Positions 36,837 through 46,600 of a DNA stretch of 64,000 nt are shown piece by piece (the first letter of the stretch is position 1; every line of letters begins with the position of its first letter). Location: the NCBI RefSeq assembly GCF_000722635.1, contig NZ_JOKH01000007.1:59280-123279 (forward strand), read 5' to 3'. The DNA comes from Endozoicomonas numazuensis. GTDB lineage: Bacteria; Pseudomonadota; Gammaproteobacteria; Pseudomonadales; Endozoicomonadaceae. The translations under genes and the position numbers were made by a program. Below the pieces are notes generated by a model. It saw only the letters and a program-made list of their open reading frames with translations, ran no database searches and was not told where the DNA came from.

Positions 36837-38344
36837 TATGAGACTTTGTGAGTTTCTGAAGTGCAGTAACTGTGTTGTATTTCACCGCTGCTATCTACCG
36901 AGTTTAACTTCACGTCAAAGCCCCATAACAAGTGCAGATGTTTGAGAATCTCCATGGCTGTATCAGCATCGAGGTTTTGCCCTTTGTGCATGGTATGAAT
37001 CAAAGTAAGAGATCGATCGCCCCTTACATCCACATCATACACCTGGATATTAGGTTCCTGGTTGCCAAGATTATACTGATTCGACAGAGAAGCTCTGAGC
37101 GCCTTATATCCTGACTCATCATGAATGGCGCTGACTTCCAGATAAGGTTCCCGGTCATCGTCATCCATGCAAAAAAGCTTCATCTCTCTCATCACCCGGG
37201 GTGAAAGAAACTGCAATATGAAGCTTTCATCCTTGAATTGAGACATGGCATGGTGAAGCGTTTTAAGCCAGTCACTGCCAGCAATATCCGGAAACCAGAG
37301 TTTGTCCTCTTCTTCCGGGTGTTCACAGATACGACGTAAATCACGGTAAATATTGAAGCCCAGAGTATACGGATTGATACCGGAATAGCGGGGGTCATCA
37401 AAGTCTGGTTGAAATACAACGCTACTGTGAGAGTGAAGAAACTCCAGAATATAACCTTCGTTGATCAGACCTTCGTTATAGAGCTCATGCATCAAGGTAA
37501 AATGCCAGAAACTGGCCCAGCCTTCGTTCATCACCTGTGTCTGACGCTGGGGATAGAAATACTGGGCTATTTTCCGGACTATCCGAATCAGTTCCCGTTG
37601 CCAGGTTTTCAGTAAAGGTGCATTTTTCTCAATAAAATACAGGACATTCTCTTCTGGCTCAGCTGGAAATCGCCGTTTTGCTTTAGTCTGGCCATCTTTT
37701 TTGGATGGGATCGTTCGCCACAAATCGTTGATGTTTCTCTGGATATATTCTTCTCTTTCCTTTGCCTGATTTATTTCCATCTCTGCCGAGATCGCTGAAG
37801 GACGCATATACCGATTGACGCCCTGGTTCATCAGCGCGTGGCATGCGTCCAGTAATTCTTCAACGGCGTCTACACCGTATTTTTCTTCACACTGATGGAT
37901 GTAGTGTCTGGCAAAAAGAAGGTAATCAATAATAGAGTCAGCACTGGTCCACTGACGAAAGAGATAATTGCCTTTGAAAAAGGAATTATGACCATAGCAG
38001 GCATGTGCGATGACCAGCGCCTGCATGGCCATGGTATTTTCTTCCATAAGGTAGGCAATACAGGGATTTGAATTGATGACGATTTCATAGGCTAATCCCA
38101 TGCGCCCCCTGCGATAATTCTGCATATTGTTCAAAAATTTTTTACCGAAACTCCAGTGGTGATACATCAGTGGCATGCCAACCGCAGCATAGGCATCAAT
38201 CATTTGTTCAGAGTTGATCACTTCTATCTGATTCGGGTAAGTATCCAGCTCAAACTTTTCTGCCAGATTGCCTATGGCCTTGTCGTAAACGTCAAGTAAT
38301 TCAAAGGTCCATTCAGAGCCGGTCGAGAGGTACTGGCGAGTCAT
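36836..38344 (-). CDS. SpoVR family protein (YcgB)
   Basis: A 502-residue SpoVR/YcgB-type protein. Typical stretches are YAAVGMPLMYHHWSFGKKF, CIAYLMEENTMAMQALVIAHACYGHN, MNEGWASFWHFTLMHELYNEG and GFNIYRDLRRICEHPEEED. The family was named from a Bacillus sporulation gene, but in proteobacteria it accompanies prkA and yeaH in a stress-related operon, often RpoS-dependent in E. coli. The molecular function is not established. The conserved His/Glu residues suggest a metal site. It is last in the prkA-yeaH-spoVR unit, with two bases between its start and the yeaH stop. Confidence 0.93.
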   Translation of the reverse strand: MTRQYLSTGSEWTFELLDVYDKAIGNLAEKFELDTYPNQIEVINSEQMIDAYAAVGMPLMYHHWSFGKKFLNNMQNYRRGRMGLAYEIVINSNPCIAYLMEENTMAMQALVIAHACYGHNSFFKGNYLFRQWTSADSIIDYLLFARHYIHQCEEKYGVDAVEELLDACHALMNQGVNRYMRPSAISAEMEINQAKEREEYIQRNINDLWRTIPSKKDGQTKAKRRFPAEPEENVLYFIEKNAPLLKTWQRELIRIVRKIAQYFYPQRQTQVMNEGWASFWHFTLMHELYNEGLINEGYILEFLHSHSSVVFQPDFDDPRYSGINPYTLGFNIYRDLRRICEHPEEEDKLWFPDIAGSDWLKTLHHAMSQFKDESFILQFLSPRVMREMKLFCMDDDDREPYLEVSAIHDESGYKALRASLSNQYNLGNQEPNIQVYDVDVRGDRSLTLIHTMHKGQNLDADTAMEILKHLHLLWGFDVKLNSVDSSGEIQHSYCTSETHKVS

Positions 38345-38346
38345 GG

Positions 38347-39618
38347 CTAATCCACTTTCTTTTCAAAAAGACGTCGGAAGACTGGGTAGATATCACTCTG
38401 ATCATGAATCTGTTGTTGGGCAAAATGTTCTTTGTAAGTCCGCTCTATATCTTTATAGGTGTGCCAGAGATTCTGATGCCTGTTGGCAATTTCGACATAG
38501 GCAAAATATTGCACCAATGGAATCAGCTTTTGGGTAATGGCGTCGTGACACGCCTGGTTGTCACTGTCCCAGTTGTCACCATCAGAAGCCTGAGCCATGT
38601 AGATATTCCATTTTTCCGGCGGGTAGCGATCATTAATAATCTGGTGTGCGAGTATCAGTGCTGAAGAAACAATGGTTCCTCCGGTCTCCTGAGAGTAGAA
38701 AAAGTCATGCTCATTGCATTCTCTGGCTTCAGTGTGATGGCGAATAAAGATCACCTCGGTGGCCTCATAGTTTTTTTCAAGGAACAAATAGAGCAGCAGG
38801 AAAAAACGTTTGGCGATGTCCTTGATTTCTCGAGTCATGGAACCCGATACATCCATGATGCAGACCATAACCGCCTTGCTGGAAGGTTGAGGCACTTTGA
38901 CCAGGTTGTTGAATCGCAGGTCAAAGTCATCGATAAATGGTAGTCGACGGAGTTTTTTATTGAGTTCGGTAATCTGAATACGCAGCTGTTCTTGTTTCTC
39001 TCTGTTAGTCTGACCCGGTTGCACTTCAAGCTCTCTGAGCTCTCGTTTCAGTTCTCGGATAACCAGGCGTTCCTTGCCAGAAAGGGCAATCCTTCGAGCA
39101 TGTGCGGCTCTCAGTGAACGAATAACATTGAGTCTGTCAGGTGAACCTGCTGTAGTGAATCCTGCTCTTTTGAGGGAGTATTCCGTAGAGTCCATGAGCT
39201 CTTTTTTGATCAGATTGGGTAACTCCAGATCTTCAAAAAGATACTGCAGAAACTCATCCCGATTGATCTGGAAGATAAAATCATCTATACCGGAACCCTG
39301 ATTACTCGCATCGCCTTTACCCGGCCCCTGACCCTGACCACCCTCGGGGCGGTTGAATCGATCTCCGGAGTGAAACTCCTTGTTACCCGGATGAACCCGC
39401 TGTCGATGTCCATTATCTCCATGATGAAAAACGGGCTCTGAGACATCCTTTCTGGGAATCGAGATATCTGTACCCTGTTCCATATCAGTAATTGAGCGGT
39501 TGTTGATTTGCTCCTGAACAGATTCTTTGATGGTGCTCTTGTACCGTCTCAGGAAACGTTGACGGTTGACCGTACTCTTTTTGCCGCTGTTTAAACGTCG
39601 ATCAATGATGATACTCAT
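38347..39618 (-). CDS. yeaH: YeaH/YhbH family protein (DUF444)
   Basis: About 423 residues from the ATG at 39618 (MSIIIDRRLNSGKKSTVNRQRFLRRY), with AAGGGA five bases before it. A von Willebrand-A-like domain is visible from VMVCIMDVSGSMTREIKD (the DxSxS MIDAS metal motif), followed by FIRHHTEARECNEHDFFYSQETGGTIVSSAL. The middle has a charged, glycine-rich segment (GQGQGPGKGDASNQGSG). The protein is always found with PrkA and SpoVR, and probably works as a substrate or adaptor of the kinase. Its biochemical role is not known. Confidence 0.93.
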   Translation of the reverse strand: MSIIIDRRLNSGKKSTVNRQRFLRRYKSTIKESVQEQINNRSITDMEQGTDISIPRKDVSEPVFHHGDNGHRQRVHPGNKEFHSGDRFNRPEGGQGQGPGKGDASNQGSGIDDFIFQINRDEFLQYLFEDLELPNLIKKELMDSTEYSLKRAGFTTAGSPDRLNVIRSLRAAHARRIALSGKERLVIRELKRELRELEVQPGQTNREKQEQLRIQITELNKKLRRLPFIDDFDLRFNNLVKVPQPSSKAVMVCIMDVSGSMTREIKDIAKRFFLLLYLFLEKNYEATEVIFIRHHTEARECNEHDFFYSQETGGTIVSSALILAHQIINDRYPPEKWNIYMAQASDGDNWDSDNQACHDAITQKLIPLVQYFAYVEIANRHQNLWHTYKDIERTYKEHFAQQQIHDQSDIYPVFRRLFEKKVD

Positions 39619-39636
39619 GGCGGTCCCTTGCAAAGA

Positions 39637-41559
39637 CTACTGGGATTTTCTGACCCTGATGTACCATTCAGAGAGCAGTCTGACCTGCTTTTCGGTGTAA
39701 CCATGCTGGACCATGCGGTCTACGAAGTCGGCATGTTTTTTCTGGTCATCGTGGGAGGCCTTGGCATTAAATGAAATAACAGGGAGAAGGTCCTCGGTAT
39801 TGGAGAACATTTTCTTCTCAATGACAGCTCTCATCTTCTCATAGCTCAGCCAGCTGGGGTTTTTACCTTGTAAATCAGCTCTGGCCCTCAGTACAAAGTT
39901 GACCACTTCATTTCGAAAGTCCTTGGGGTTGGCAATGCCAGCCGGTTTTTCAATTTTTTCCAGTTCTTCATTCAGTGCATTCCGGTCCAGAATCTGCCCG
40001 GTGTCAGGATCTCTGAATTCCTGATCCTGAATCCAGAAGTCTGCATAGGTAATGTAGCGATCAAAAATATTCTGGCCATATTCTGAGTAGGATTCGAGGT
40101 AAGCCGTCTGGATTTCTTTACCCAGAAACTCCACGTATTTAGGCGTCAGGTACTCTTTGATAAAGCCTATGTAGCGCTCTTCTAGCTCTTCGGGGAACTG
40201 TTGCTGCTCAATCTGTTGCTCAAGAACATACATCATATGAACAGGGTTAGCTGCTATCTCGGTGGGATCAAAATTAAAGACTTTGGATAGAATCTTGAAA
40301 GCAAAGCGGGTCGATAATCCTTCCATGCCTTCGTCAACTCCGGCTGCATCCTTGTATTCCTGAAGGGATTTGGCATTGGGGTCGGTGTCTTTGAGGTTTT
40401 CGCCGTCATAGATCCGCATCTTGGAATAAATAGAGGAGTTCTCCGGCTCAGCAATCCTGGACAAAATAATGAACTGCGCCAGCATCTTCAATGTATCAGG
40501 CGCACAGGGAGCATTGTTAAGAGAGCTGTGCTCTAGCAGTTTTTCGTAGATTCGGACCTCTTCACTCAATCGTGTGCAGTAGGGTATCTTGATAATATTG
40601 ACTCTATCGATAAAGGCTTCATTGGTTTTGTTGTTTCTGAATGTCTGCCACTCGGATTCATTGGAGTGGGCAAGAATAGTGCCTTCATAGGGAATAGCCC
40701 CAAGGCCTTCAGTGCTGTTGTAGTTGCCTTCTTGTGTTGCTGTCAACAAAGGATGTAAGACCTTGACAGGCGCCTTGAACATCTCAACAAATTCCATGAT
40801 GCCCTGATTGGCTCTACATAAAGCCCCTGAAAAACTGTAGGCATCGGCATCATCTTGAGAATATTCCTCCAGCTGACGTATATCTACTTTACCCACCAGA
40901 CTGGAAATATCCTGATTGTTCTCGTCGCCGGGTTCTGTTTTGGCAACGGCAATCTGCTTGAGCCGGTTTGGATATAATTTCACTACCTTGAATTGAGTAA
41001 TGTCACCGTTATACTCTTCAAGCCGCTTGGTCGCCCAGGGTGACATGGTGTATTTCAGGTAACGGGCAGGTATTTCGTATTCATCTATCAGAATCTTTCC
41101 ATCCGACTCAGGGTCAAACAACCCTAGAGGCGATTCGAAGACAGGGGATCCTTTTATGGCATAAAAAGGAATGTTCTCGATCAATTCCTTGAGTTTTTCT
41201 GCCAAGGATGATTTGCCGCCTCCAACTGGCCCCAATAGATAGAGAATCTGTTTCTTCTCCTCTAAGCCCTGGGCCGCAAACTGAAAGTAGGAGACAATAT
41301 TTTCAATAGCTTCTTCCATGCCATAAAACTCATTGAATGCCTTGTACCGCTTGATCAGCTTGTTTGAGAAGATCCGGCTTAATCTCTGGTTGCGGGATGT
41401 ATCAATGACCTCAGGCTCCCCGATAGCCATAAGCATCCTCTCTGGTGCGCTGGCGTAAGTCTTGGGTTCTGACTTACAAAGGTCCAGATATTCTTGAATA
41501 CTGAACTCTTCTCCCTGTGTTGAAGCGTATCTTTGCTGATAATGTTCAAACAGTGGCAT
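39637..41559 (-). CDS. PrkA family serine protein kinase (YeaG)
   Basis: About 640 residues from the ATG at 41559 (MPLFEHYQQRYASTQGEEFSIQEYL), with GGAG ten bases upstream. Longer in-frame sequence to 41676 has no family match and is rich in His/Asn/Ser. An AAA+-type P-loop (LLGPVGGGKSSLAEKL) lies in the N-terminal half, and the C-terminal kinase-like domain is typical of PrkA. YeaG is induced under nutrient and stress conditions in E. coli and, with YeaH, affects nitrogen-starvation survival. Two tandem-repeat elements occur in this neighbourhood; the nearer one lies 200 bases upstream. Confidence 0.93.
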   Translation of the reverse strand: MPLFEHYQQRYASTQGEEFSIQEYLDLCKSEPKTYASAPERMLMAIGEPEVIDTSRNQRLSRIFSNKLIKRYKAFNEFYGMEEAIENIVSYFQFAAQGLEEKKQILYLLGPVGGGKSSLAEKLKELIENIPFYAIKGSPVFESPLGLFDPESDGKILIDEYEIPARYLKYTMSPWATKRLEEYNGDITQFKVVKLYPNRLKQIAVAKTEPGDENNQDISSLVGKVDIRQLEEYSQDDADAYSFSGALCRANQGIMEFVEMFKAPVKVLHPLLTATQEGNYNSTEGLGAIPYEGTILAHSNESEWQTFRNNKTNEAFIDRVNIIKIPYCTRLSEEVRIYEKLLEHSSLNNAPCAPDTLKMLAQFIILSRIAEPENSSIYSKMRIYDGENLKDTDPNAKSLQEYKDAAGVDEGMEGLSTRFAFKILSKVFNFDPTEIAANPVHMMYVLEQQIEQQQFPEELEERYIGFIKEYLTPKYVEFLGKEIQTAYLESYSEYGQNIFDRYITYADFWIQDQEFRDPDTGQILDRNALNEELEKIEKPAGIANPKDFRNEVVNFVLRARADLQGKNPSWLSYEKMRAVIEKKMFSNTEDLLPVISFNAKASHDDQKKHADFVDRMVQHGYTEKQVRLLSEWYIRVRKSQ

Positions 41560-41758
41560 AACGCTATTGCTCCGATCGAATAGCTGGGTTGGACTTGAGT
41601 TATGATGATTCTGTCTGCTCTGACAGGACGGGTTATGGTTAGGTGTTGGAAAACCGTGACCCGCCCCTTGATGCATAAGTACCAGTTATTGACTATGAAA
41701 AAGAGCTTGCTTTGCCATTTTTACCACTGACACCGGCGATGCAAACTTTTTTCCTTCG

Positions 41759-41860
41759 TTCATAGCTGCTCTTTGCTCATGGCTGCTCTTTGCTCATGGC
41801 TGCTCTTCGCTCACGGCTGTTCTTCGCTCATGGCTGTTCTTCGCTCATGGCTGTTTATTG
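41759..41860 (-). repeat. 17-bp tandem repeat array upstream of prkA
   Basis: Six units of 17 bases (41759-41860), such as CTCATGGCTGCTCTTTG on the + strand, with a few substitutions that indicate age. On the - strand, the coding strand of prkA, the unit is CGAAGAACAGCCATGAG; its core ACAGCCATGAGC matches ACAGCCTTGAGC of the array upstream of gap. The array starts inside the last codons of the unknown gene at 41855. Confidence 0.93.
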
Positions 41861-42385
41861 AAAGCGTTTCAATTGAGTAGCCAATTGTTCTGCTGGGCGT
41901 AATTGATCAGTCAGTGCCTGGACACTGGCTTCATCTTTGGCTTGTCGTGCAGTTTCTATGGCTTCACGGGTCGTGCGAGTGAACTGTTCACAGGCAGCTG
42001 ACAGTTGGGTGGTATTTTCGTGAACGGTTGTTCCTTTCATGGCCGCATTAATTTTGCTGTGCTCTTTAAGGTCAACATAATCAGCAGGTACGGAGTATCC
42101 GTTAATGCTTATTCTTTCGGCAATCTGGTTGGAAGGTGCAAATGACTGTATGTTCGGGTTGCTGGTAGATGTTGTGGGCCTCTGAGACTGGTACTGTGAC
42201 TCTGGGTTGAACGCTGCAAGCAGCTGATTGAACTCAGCTGATCGGGCATCTTGTGTATTCCATTGCGTCGCCCTTATGCAATTCATCAGGGCTTCACGTT
42301 CACAGTATACAGCGAGCAATTTTTTTGAAACATGCTCTTGCTGAGTCTGGTCAATGCCAATTTCTGCAGTTTTAAGCTTGTTCAT
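41855..42385 (-). CDS. Unrecognised 176-residue protein
   Basis: A hydrophilic, Gln/Thr/Ser/Ala-rich protein with no signal peptide or membrane segment. Residues 1-60 (KTAEIGIDQTQQEHVSKKLL...) and 125-176 (AACEQFTRTTREAIETARQAKDEASVQAL) look helical and possibly coiled. The middle (70-100) is a Ser/Pro/Asn linker. I recognise no family. It lies between prkA and yejF and is co-oriented with both, and its last codons run into the 17-bp repeat array. AT-rich DNA upstream (42386-42670) suggests its own promoter. It could be a lineage-specific effector or adhesin fragment. Confidence 0.5.
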   Translation of the reverse strand: MNKLKTAEIGIDQTQQEHVSKKLLAVYCEREALMNCIRATQWNTQDARSAEFNQLLAAFNPESQYQSQRPTTSTSNPNIQSFAPSNQIAERISINGYSVPADYVDLKEHSKINAAMKGTTVHENTTQLSAACEQFTRTTREAIETARQAKDEASVQALTDQLRPAEQLATQLKRFQ

Positions 42386-42670
42386 TACACAATTCCATAA
42401 AAAAAAGAATATGAAAGATTTTGTCTGTAGTGGTACGAGTGAGAAGATTTTCTCGGAAAGTTATAGTGGCTGGATTAACAGATTACAGTACATATATTAA
42501 CAATAATAAAACCGCTACCTCCTGTTTGGTTAACGTGTGAAGTTAATACTATAAAAACTAAATCATACTGACTTTTTACCTCGCGTATCTTAAAAAAAGA
42601 CATATTGAAGATGGCGTGTAATAACGTGAAATTCAAGTTAAATTTTTACAGTTTTTTTATTCGAAGCATT

Positions 42671-44257
42671 TTACTCAAAGGCTGCTTCAAGTAGCTCACG
42701 GGTATACCCGGTTTGGGGATGGTGGAAAATCTGATCGGTAGAACCCTGTTCAACAATTTCACCGTCTTTCATGACCAGTATACGATGACTCATGGCTTTA
42801 ACCACGGCGAGGTCATGACTGATAAAGATGTAACTGAGATTGTATTTTTTTTGCAGGCTTCGCAACAGTTCTATCACCTGAGACTGGACAGTCCTGTCCA
42901 GAGCTGAGGTGGGTTCATCAAGAATAATCAGTTTTGGTTTAAGGACCAGCGCCCTGGCAATAGCAATGCGCTGTCGTTGACCACCGGAAAATTCATGGGG
43001 GTATCGATGGCGCCATTGTGGATCAAGGCCGACTTCATCCATTGCTTTGATAATCAGGACATCGCGTTCATTGTTGCTCGCCAGTTGATGGATATCCAGG
43101 CCTTCACCAATGATATCTGCAATAGTCATTCTTGGGCTCAGGCTGCCGTAGGGGTCCTGAAAAACAACCTGTAATTGTCGTCGGTAAGGACGACACTGTT
43201 TTTGATTCAGTGAGTGCAGGGGATTACCTTCAAAGTAGATCTTACCTTCACTGTCCTGCAGTTTCAGGAGTGCCATTCCCAGTGTTGTTTTGCCTGAGCC
43301 TGATTCTCCTACCACCCCCAGTGTTTGACCCTCTGATACCGAGATTGATACGTCTGTTACTGCTTTAATATGGTCTACGGTTTTTCGGAAGAATCCGGCT
43401 TTTACCGGAAACCAGACCCTGATATCAGACCCTTCGATGATTTTATTTTGTGCAGAGGGAACAGGCTCAGGAGCTCCGGAAGGTTCCGCGTTTAGCAGTT
43501 CAATCGTATATGGGTGTTTTGGATGATTAAAAACATCTTTTGTCGAGCCCGTTTCAACCATTTCTCCGTCTTTCATTACGCAGATTCGATGGGAAACATG
43601 TTGAATCAGGTTGAGGTCATGGCTAATGAACAAAATAGCCATACCGAATTTTTGTTGTAATTCTTTGAGTAATGACAGTATTTGCCTTTGCACCGTTACA
43701 TCAAGTGCTGTTGTCGGTTCATCGGCGATCAGTATTTTGGGTTCGCAGGCCAGTGCCATAGCAATCATGGCTCTCTGCCTTTGGCCACCAGACAGTTCAT
43801 GTGGATAGGCAGGTAACTTTTTAGCGGCTTCCTGAATGCCGACCAGTTCAAGTAACTCCAATGCTCGTTGACTGGCCTGTTGTGGACGCAGTCCCAGATG
43901 CAGGCTTAATACCTCACAGATCTGCTTCTCTATCGTGTGAAGTGGATTGAGTGCAGTCATTGGTTCTTGAAAGATCATTCCGATCTGATTGCCCCGAACC
44001 GCTCTTATCTCTTTTTCAGATGCAGTCAGAAGGTTTTTACCTTCAAATACTATTTCACCTTTATGACGGGCATTCTCGGGTAATAGTTGCAGGATACTCA
44101 GTGCTGAAATCGACTTTCCGGACCCGGACTCTCCGACCAGTCCCAGTGTTTCCCCGGCATGGAGTTCAAAGCTGGCACTTTTAACGGCTGGACTGATACT
44201 GCCACTCTGATGAAAGTGGACTTCCAGGTCTTTGATTTCGAGTAAAGGACTTGCCAT
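42671..44257 (-). CDS. yejF: Peptide ABC transporter ATP-binding protein, double-domain
   Basis: A 528-residue protein with two complete ATPase domains in one chain. The first has GESGSGKSISALS, LSGGQRQRAMIAMAL and ILIADEPTTALD. The second has GESGSGKTTLGMAL, FSGGQRQRIAIARAL and LIILDEPTSALD. This OppD-OppF fusion architecture is typical of YejF. It powers uptake of oligopeptides (in E. coli linked to microcin C entry). It is last in yejABEF; the start codon is three bases from the end of yejE, with AGGT as RBS. Confidence 0.93.
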   Translation of the reverse strand: MASPLLEIKDLEVHFHQSGSISPAVKSASFELHAGETLGLVGESGSGKSISALSILQLLPENARHKGEIVFEGKNLLTASEKEIRAVRGNQIGMIFQEPMTALNPLHTIEKQICEVLSLHLGLRPQQASQRALELLELVGIQEAAKKLPAYPHELSGGQRQRAMIAMALACEPKILIADEPTTALDVTVQRQILSLLKELQQKFGMAILFISHDLNLIQHVSHRICVMKDGEMVETGSTKDVFNHPKHPYTIELLNAEPSGAPEPVPSAQNKIIEGSDIRVWFPVKAGFFRKTVDHIKAVTDVSISVSEGQTLGVVGESGSGKTTLGMALLKLQDSEGKIYFEGNPLHSLNQKQCRPYRRQLQVVFQDPYGSLSPRMTIADIIGEGLDIHQLASNNERDVLIIKAMDEVGLDPQWRHRYPHEFSGGQRQRIAIARALVLKPKLIILDEPTSALDRTVQSQVIELLRSLQKKYNLSYIFISHDLAVVKAMSHRILVMKDGEIVEQGSTDQIFHHPQTGYTRELLEAAFE

Positions 44258-44260
44258 GGT

Positions 44261-45313
44261 TTATTGACCTGTAACGTATTTACGTGGATCCAGAGCGTCA
44301 CGGGTGGCTTCCCCGATAAACACCAGAAGGGTCAGCATCACTGACATCACCATAAAGGCCGTGATGCCCAGCCACGGGGCCTGAAGGTTATTCTTACCCT
44401 GAGCAATCAGTTCGCCCAGAGAAGGTGAACCTGCAGGCAGGCCAAAACCCAGGAAATCCAGTGAGGTCAGGGTGGTAATGGCACCGGTGAGAATGAATGG
44501 CATGAAGGTTACGGTTGCAATCATGGCGTTGGGCAATATGTGACGAAACATTAGTCGTCCATCGGTCATACCCAGAGCTCTGGCTGCGCGAACGTATTCC
44601 AGGTTTCGACCCCGAAGAAATTCAGCACGCACAACATCCACCAGAGCCATCCAGGAAAACAGAAGCATAATCCCGAGTAGCCACCAGAATCCCGGTTCAA
44701 CAAAACTGGATAAAATGATCAGCAGATAAAGGCTGGGCATGCCTGACCAGACCTCAATAAAACGTTGTCCGATAAGGTCGATGCGCCCCCCGTAGAAACC
44801 CTGCAGTGCTCCCATGGCGACACCGATCAGAGAGCTGAAGAGCGTCAGAATCAATCCAAACAGTACTGAAATTCTGAACCCGTAAATCACTCTGGCCAGA
44901 ACATCCCGGCCCTGGTCGTCTGTGCCCATCAAGTTTTCAAGGGTTGGAGGGGCAGGGGCAATACGGGCATAGTTAATAGTGTCATAGCTGTAATGAATGG
45001 GGGGCCAAAGCATCCAGCCATGGGGTTCAATCAGCTCTCTGGCATAGTCCTGGCGATAATCCATTTCCAGTTCAAACTCACCACCAAAGGCCGTTTCTGG
45101 ATAGGTATGGAAGACCGGGGTATAGATTTCTCCCTGGTAATAAACCAGAAGCGGTTTATCGTTGGCGATAAACTCTGCCAATAATGTTGAGAAAAACAGG
45201 AAGCTGAAAATCCAGAGAGAATAATAACCTCTGCGATTACTCTTGAAACTTTTCCAGCGGCGCTGGTTGAGAGGACTTATGCGAGAAGGCTTTATTGTTT
45301 GAGACGAATCCAT
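44261..45313 (-). CDS. yejE: Peptide ABC transporter permease
   Basis: About 350 residues from ATG 45313 (MDSSQTIKPSRISPLNQRRWKSFK), with GAGGGG before it; the in-frame start at 45349 is inside yejB. The product has one N-terminal membrane segment, a periplasmic loop with HGWMLWPPIHYSYDTIN, and the five-helix binding-protein-dependent transport fold. The EAA-like loop is YVRAARALGMTDGRLMFRHILPNA. YejE and YejB form the heteromeric pore. The start overlaps the yejB stop by a few bases. Confidence 0.92.
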   Translation of the reverse strand: MDSSQTIKPSRISPLNQRRWKSFKSNRRGYYSLWIFSFLFFSTLLAEFIANDKPLLVYYQGEIYTPVFHTYPETAFGGEFELEMDYRQDYARELIEPHGWMLWPPIHYSYDTINYARIAPAPPTLENLMGTDDQGRDVLARVIYGFRISVLFGLILTLFSSLIGVAMGALQGFYGGRIDLIGQRFIEVWSGMPSLYLLIILSSFVEPGFWWLLGIMLLFSWMALVDVVRAEFLRGRNLEYVRAARALGMTDGRLMFRHILPNAMIATVTFMPFILTGAITTLTSLDFLGFGLPAGSPSLGELIAQGKNNLQAPWLGITAFMVMSVMLTLLVFIGEATRDALDPRKYVTGQ

Positions 45314-45314
45314 T

Positions 45315-46403
45315 TTAACCCCTCGCCTCAAAATCAATTCGTGGGTCAACCAGCATATAGGTCAGATCCCCCAGCAGTTTTACGACCATGCCGATCAGTG
45401 TGAAAATAAAGAGTGAGCCAAACACCACAGGGTAATCACGGTTGATGGCAGCTTCATACCCCAGCAGGCCAAGACCATCCAGTGAGAATATGATTTCTAT
45501 CAGCAATGAGCTGGTAAACAGGATACCAATCAGGGCTGACGGGAATCCCGAGATCACCAGCAACATGGCATTCCTGAAAACATGCCCATAAAGCACCTGA
45601 TTATTGTTCAGTCCTTTGGCTCTGGCGGTTTGAACATACTGGCGGTGAATTTCATCAAGAAATGAGTTTTTGGTTAGCATTGTCAGTGTGGCAAAGCCCC
45701 CAATGACGATACAGAAAACCGGTAGCACCATATGCCAGGCGTAATTCAGGAACTTGCCCAGAAAACTGAGCTGGTCAAAGTTTTCAGAGGTTAAGCCACG
45801 CAAGGGGAAGACATTCCAGTAACTGCCACCGGCGAACAGGACGATAAGAAGAATGGCCAGCAGAAAGCTTGGAATGGCATAACCTGTTGTAATTATTGCG
45901 CTGGTCCAGACATCAAACTGGCTACCATGTTTCAATGCTTTGCGAATTCCCATGGGGATGGAAATCAGGTAGATCAGCAAGGTGCTCCATAAACCCAGAG
46001 AAATAGAGACTGGCAATTTTTCTTTGATTAGATCGATGACTTTGGCGTCCCTGAAAAATGAATCACCAAACTCAAAATGGACATAGTTAACCACCATCTG
46101 AATAAAGCGCTCATACGCGGGTTTATCGAAGCCGTACAGTTTCTCTATGTCTTTGATCAGTTCCGGGTCCAGTCCTCGTCGGCCACGGTATTCACCGGAC
46201 TCATCCATACTGAACTGTTGTATTTCGGCGCTGTTTGAACCCCCGATTCGACTGATAGCGTTGATCTCAAAGCCTTCAAGTTTTGCAATCATTTGTTCAA
46301 CAGGCCCTCCGGGAGCAGCCTGGATAATGACAAAGTTCAGTAACAAAATTCCAAACAGTGTCGGAATCATTAACGCCATTCGGCGCAGGATATAGCTCTT
46401 CAT
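45315..46403 (-). CDS. yejB: Peptide ABC transporter permease
   Basis: A 362-residue inner-membrane protein of the DppB/OppB type. The N-terminal segment [31 protein letters not shown] is the family signature. The EAA loop is [26 protein letters not shown]. The large domain between the first two helices contains an extra polar insert (about residues 40-90, [20 protein letters not shown]) typical of YejB. It is co-transcribed with yejE and yejF. The upstream gap of 197 bases to yejA holds a hairpin. Confidence 0.92.
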   Translation of the reverse strand: MKSYILRRMALMIPTLFGILLLNFVIIQAAPGGPVEQMIAKLEGFEINAISRIGGSNSAEIQQFSMDESGEYRGRRGLDPELIKDIEKLYGFDKPAYERFIQMVVNYVHFEFGDSFFRDAKVIDLIKEKLPVSISLGLWSTLLIYLISIPMGIRKALKHGSQFDVWTSAIITTGYAIPSFLLAILLIVLFAGGSYWNVFPLRGLTSENFDQLSFLGKFLNYAWHMVLPVFCIVIGGFATLTMLTKNSFLDEIHRQYVQTARAKGLNNNQVLYGHVFRNAMLLVISGFPSALIGILFTSSLLIEIIFSLDGLGLLGYEAAINRDYPVVFGSLFIFTLIGMVVKLLGDLTYMLVDPRIDFEARG

Positions 46404-46542
46404 AGTCGGATCATTTCCAACGGCTAAAGTGATGGGGTTGCCAGCCTGGCAAATAGAAAGAATTCAAAGGCTTCCCCCAGAATCAGACCTCAGATCAAAC
46501 CAATGCATCTGACCATCTGTTGATGGATGGTGATGAAACACT

Positions 46543-46577
46543 CAGCGGATCGATCAGTAAGGTTGGTCAATCCGCTG
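46543..46577 (-). terminator. Hairpin between yejA and yejB
   Basis: CAGCGGAT (46543-46550) pairs with ATCCGCTG (46570-46577) around a 19-base loop. It lies just after the yejA stop and before yejB. No T-run is seen. Such hairpins in ABC operons often lower expression of the permease and ATPase relative to the binding protein. Confidence 0.45.
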
Positions 46578-46600
46578 AACAGGCATCACATCCATTGAAA

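Noticed and set aside
41759-41860. CRISPR array
   Set aside because: The 17-bp units are directly adjacent with no unique spacers, so this is a simple tandem repeat; the same holds for 35272-35337 and 51465-51548.
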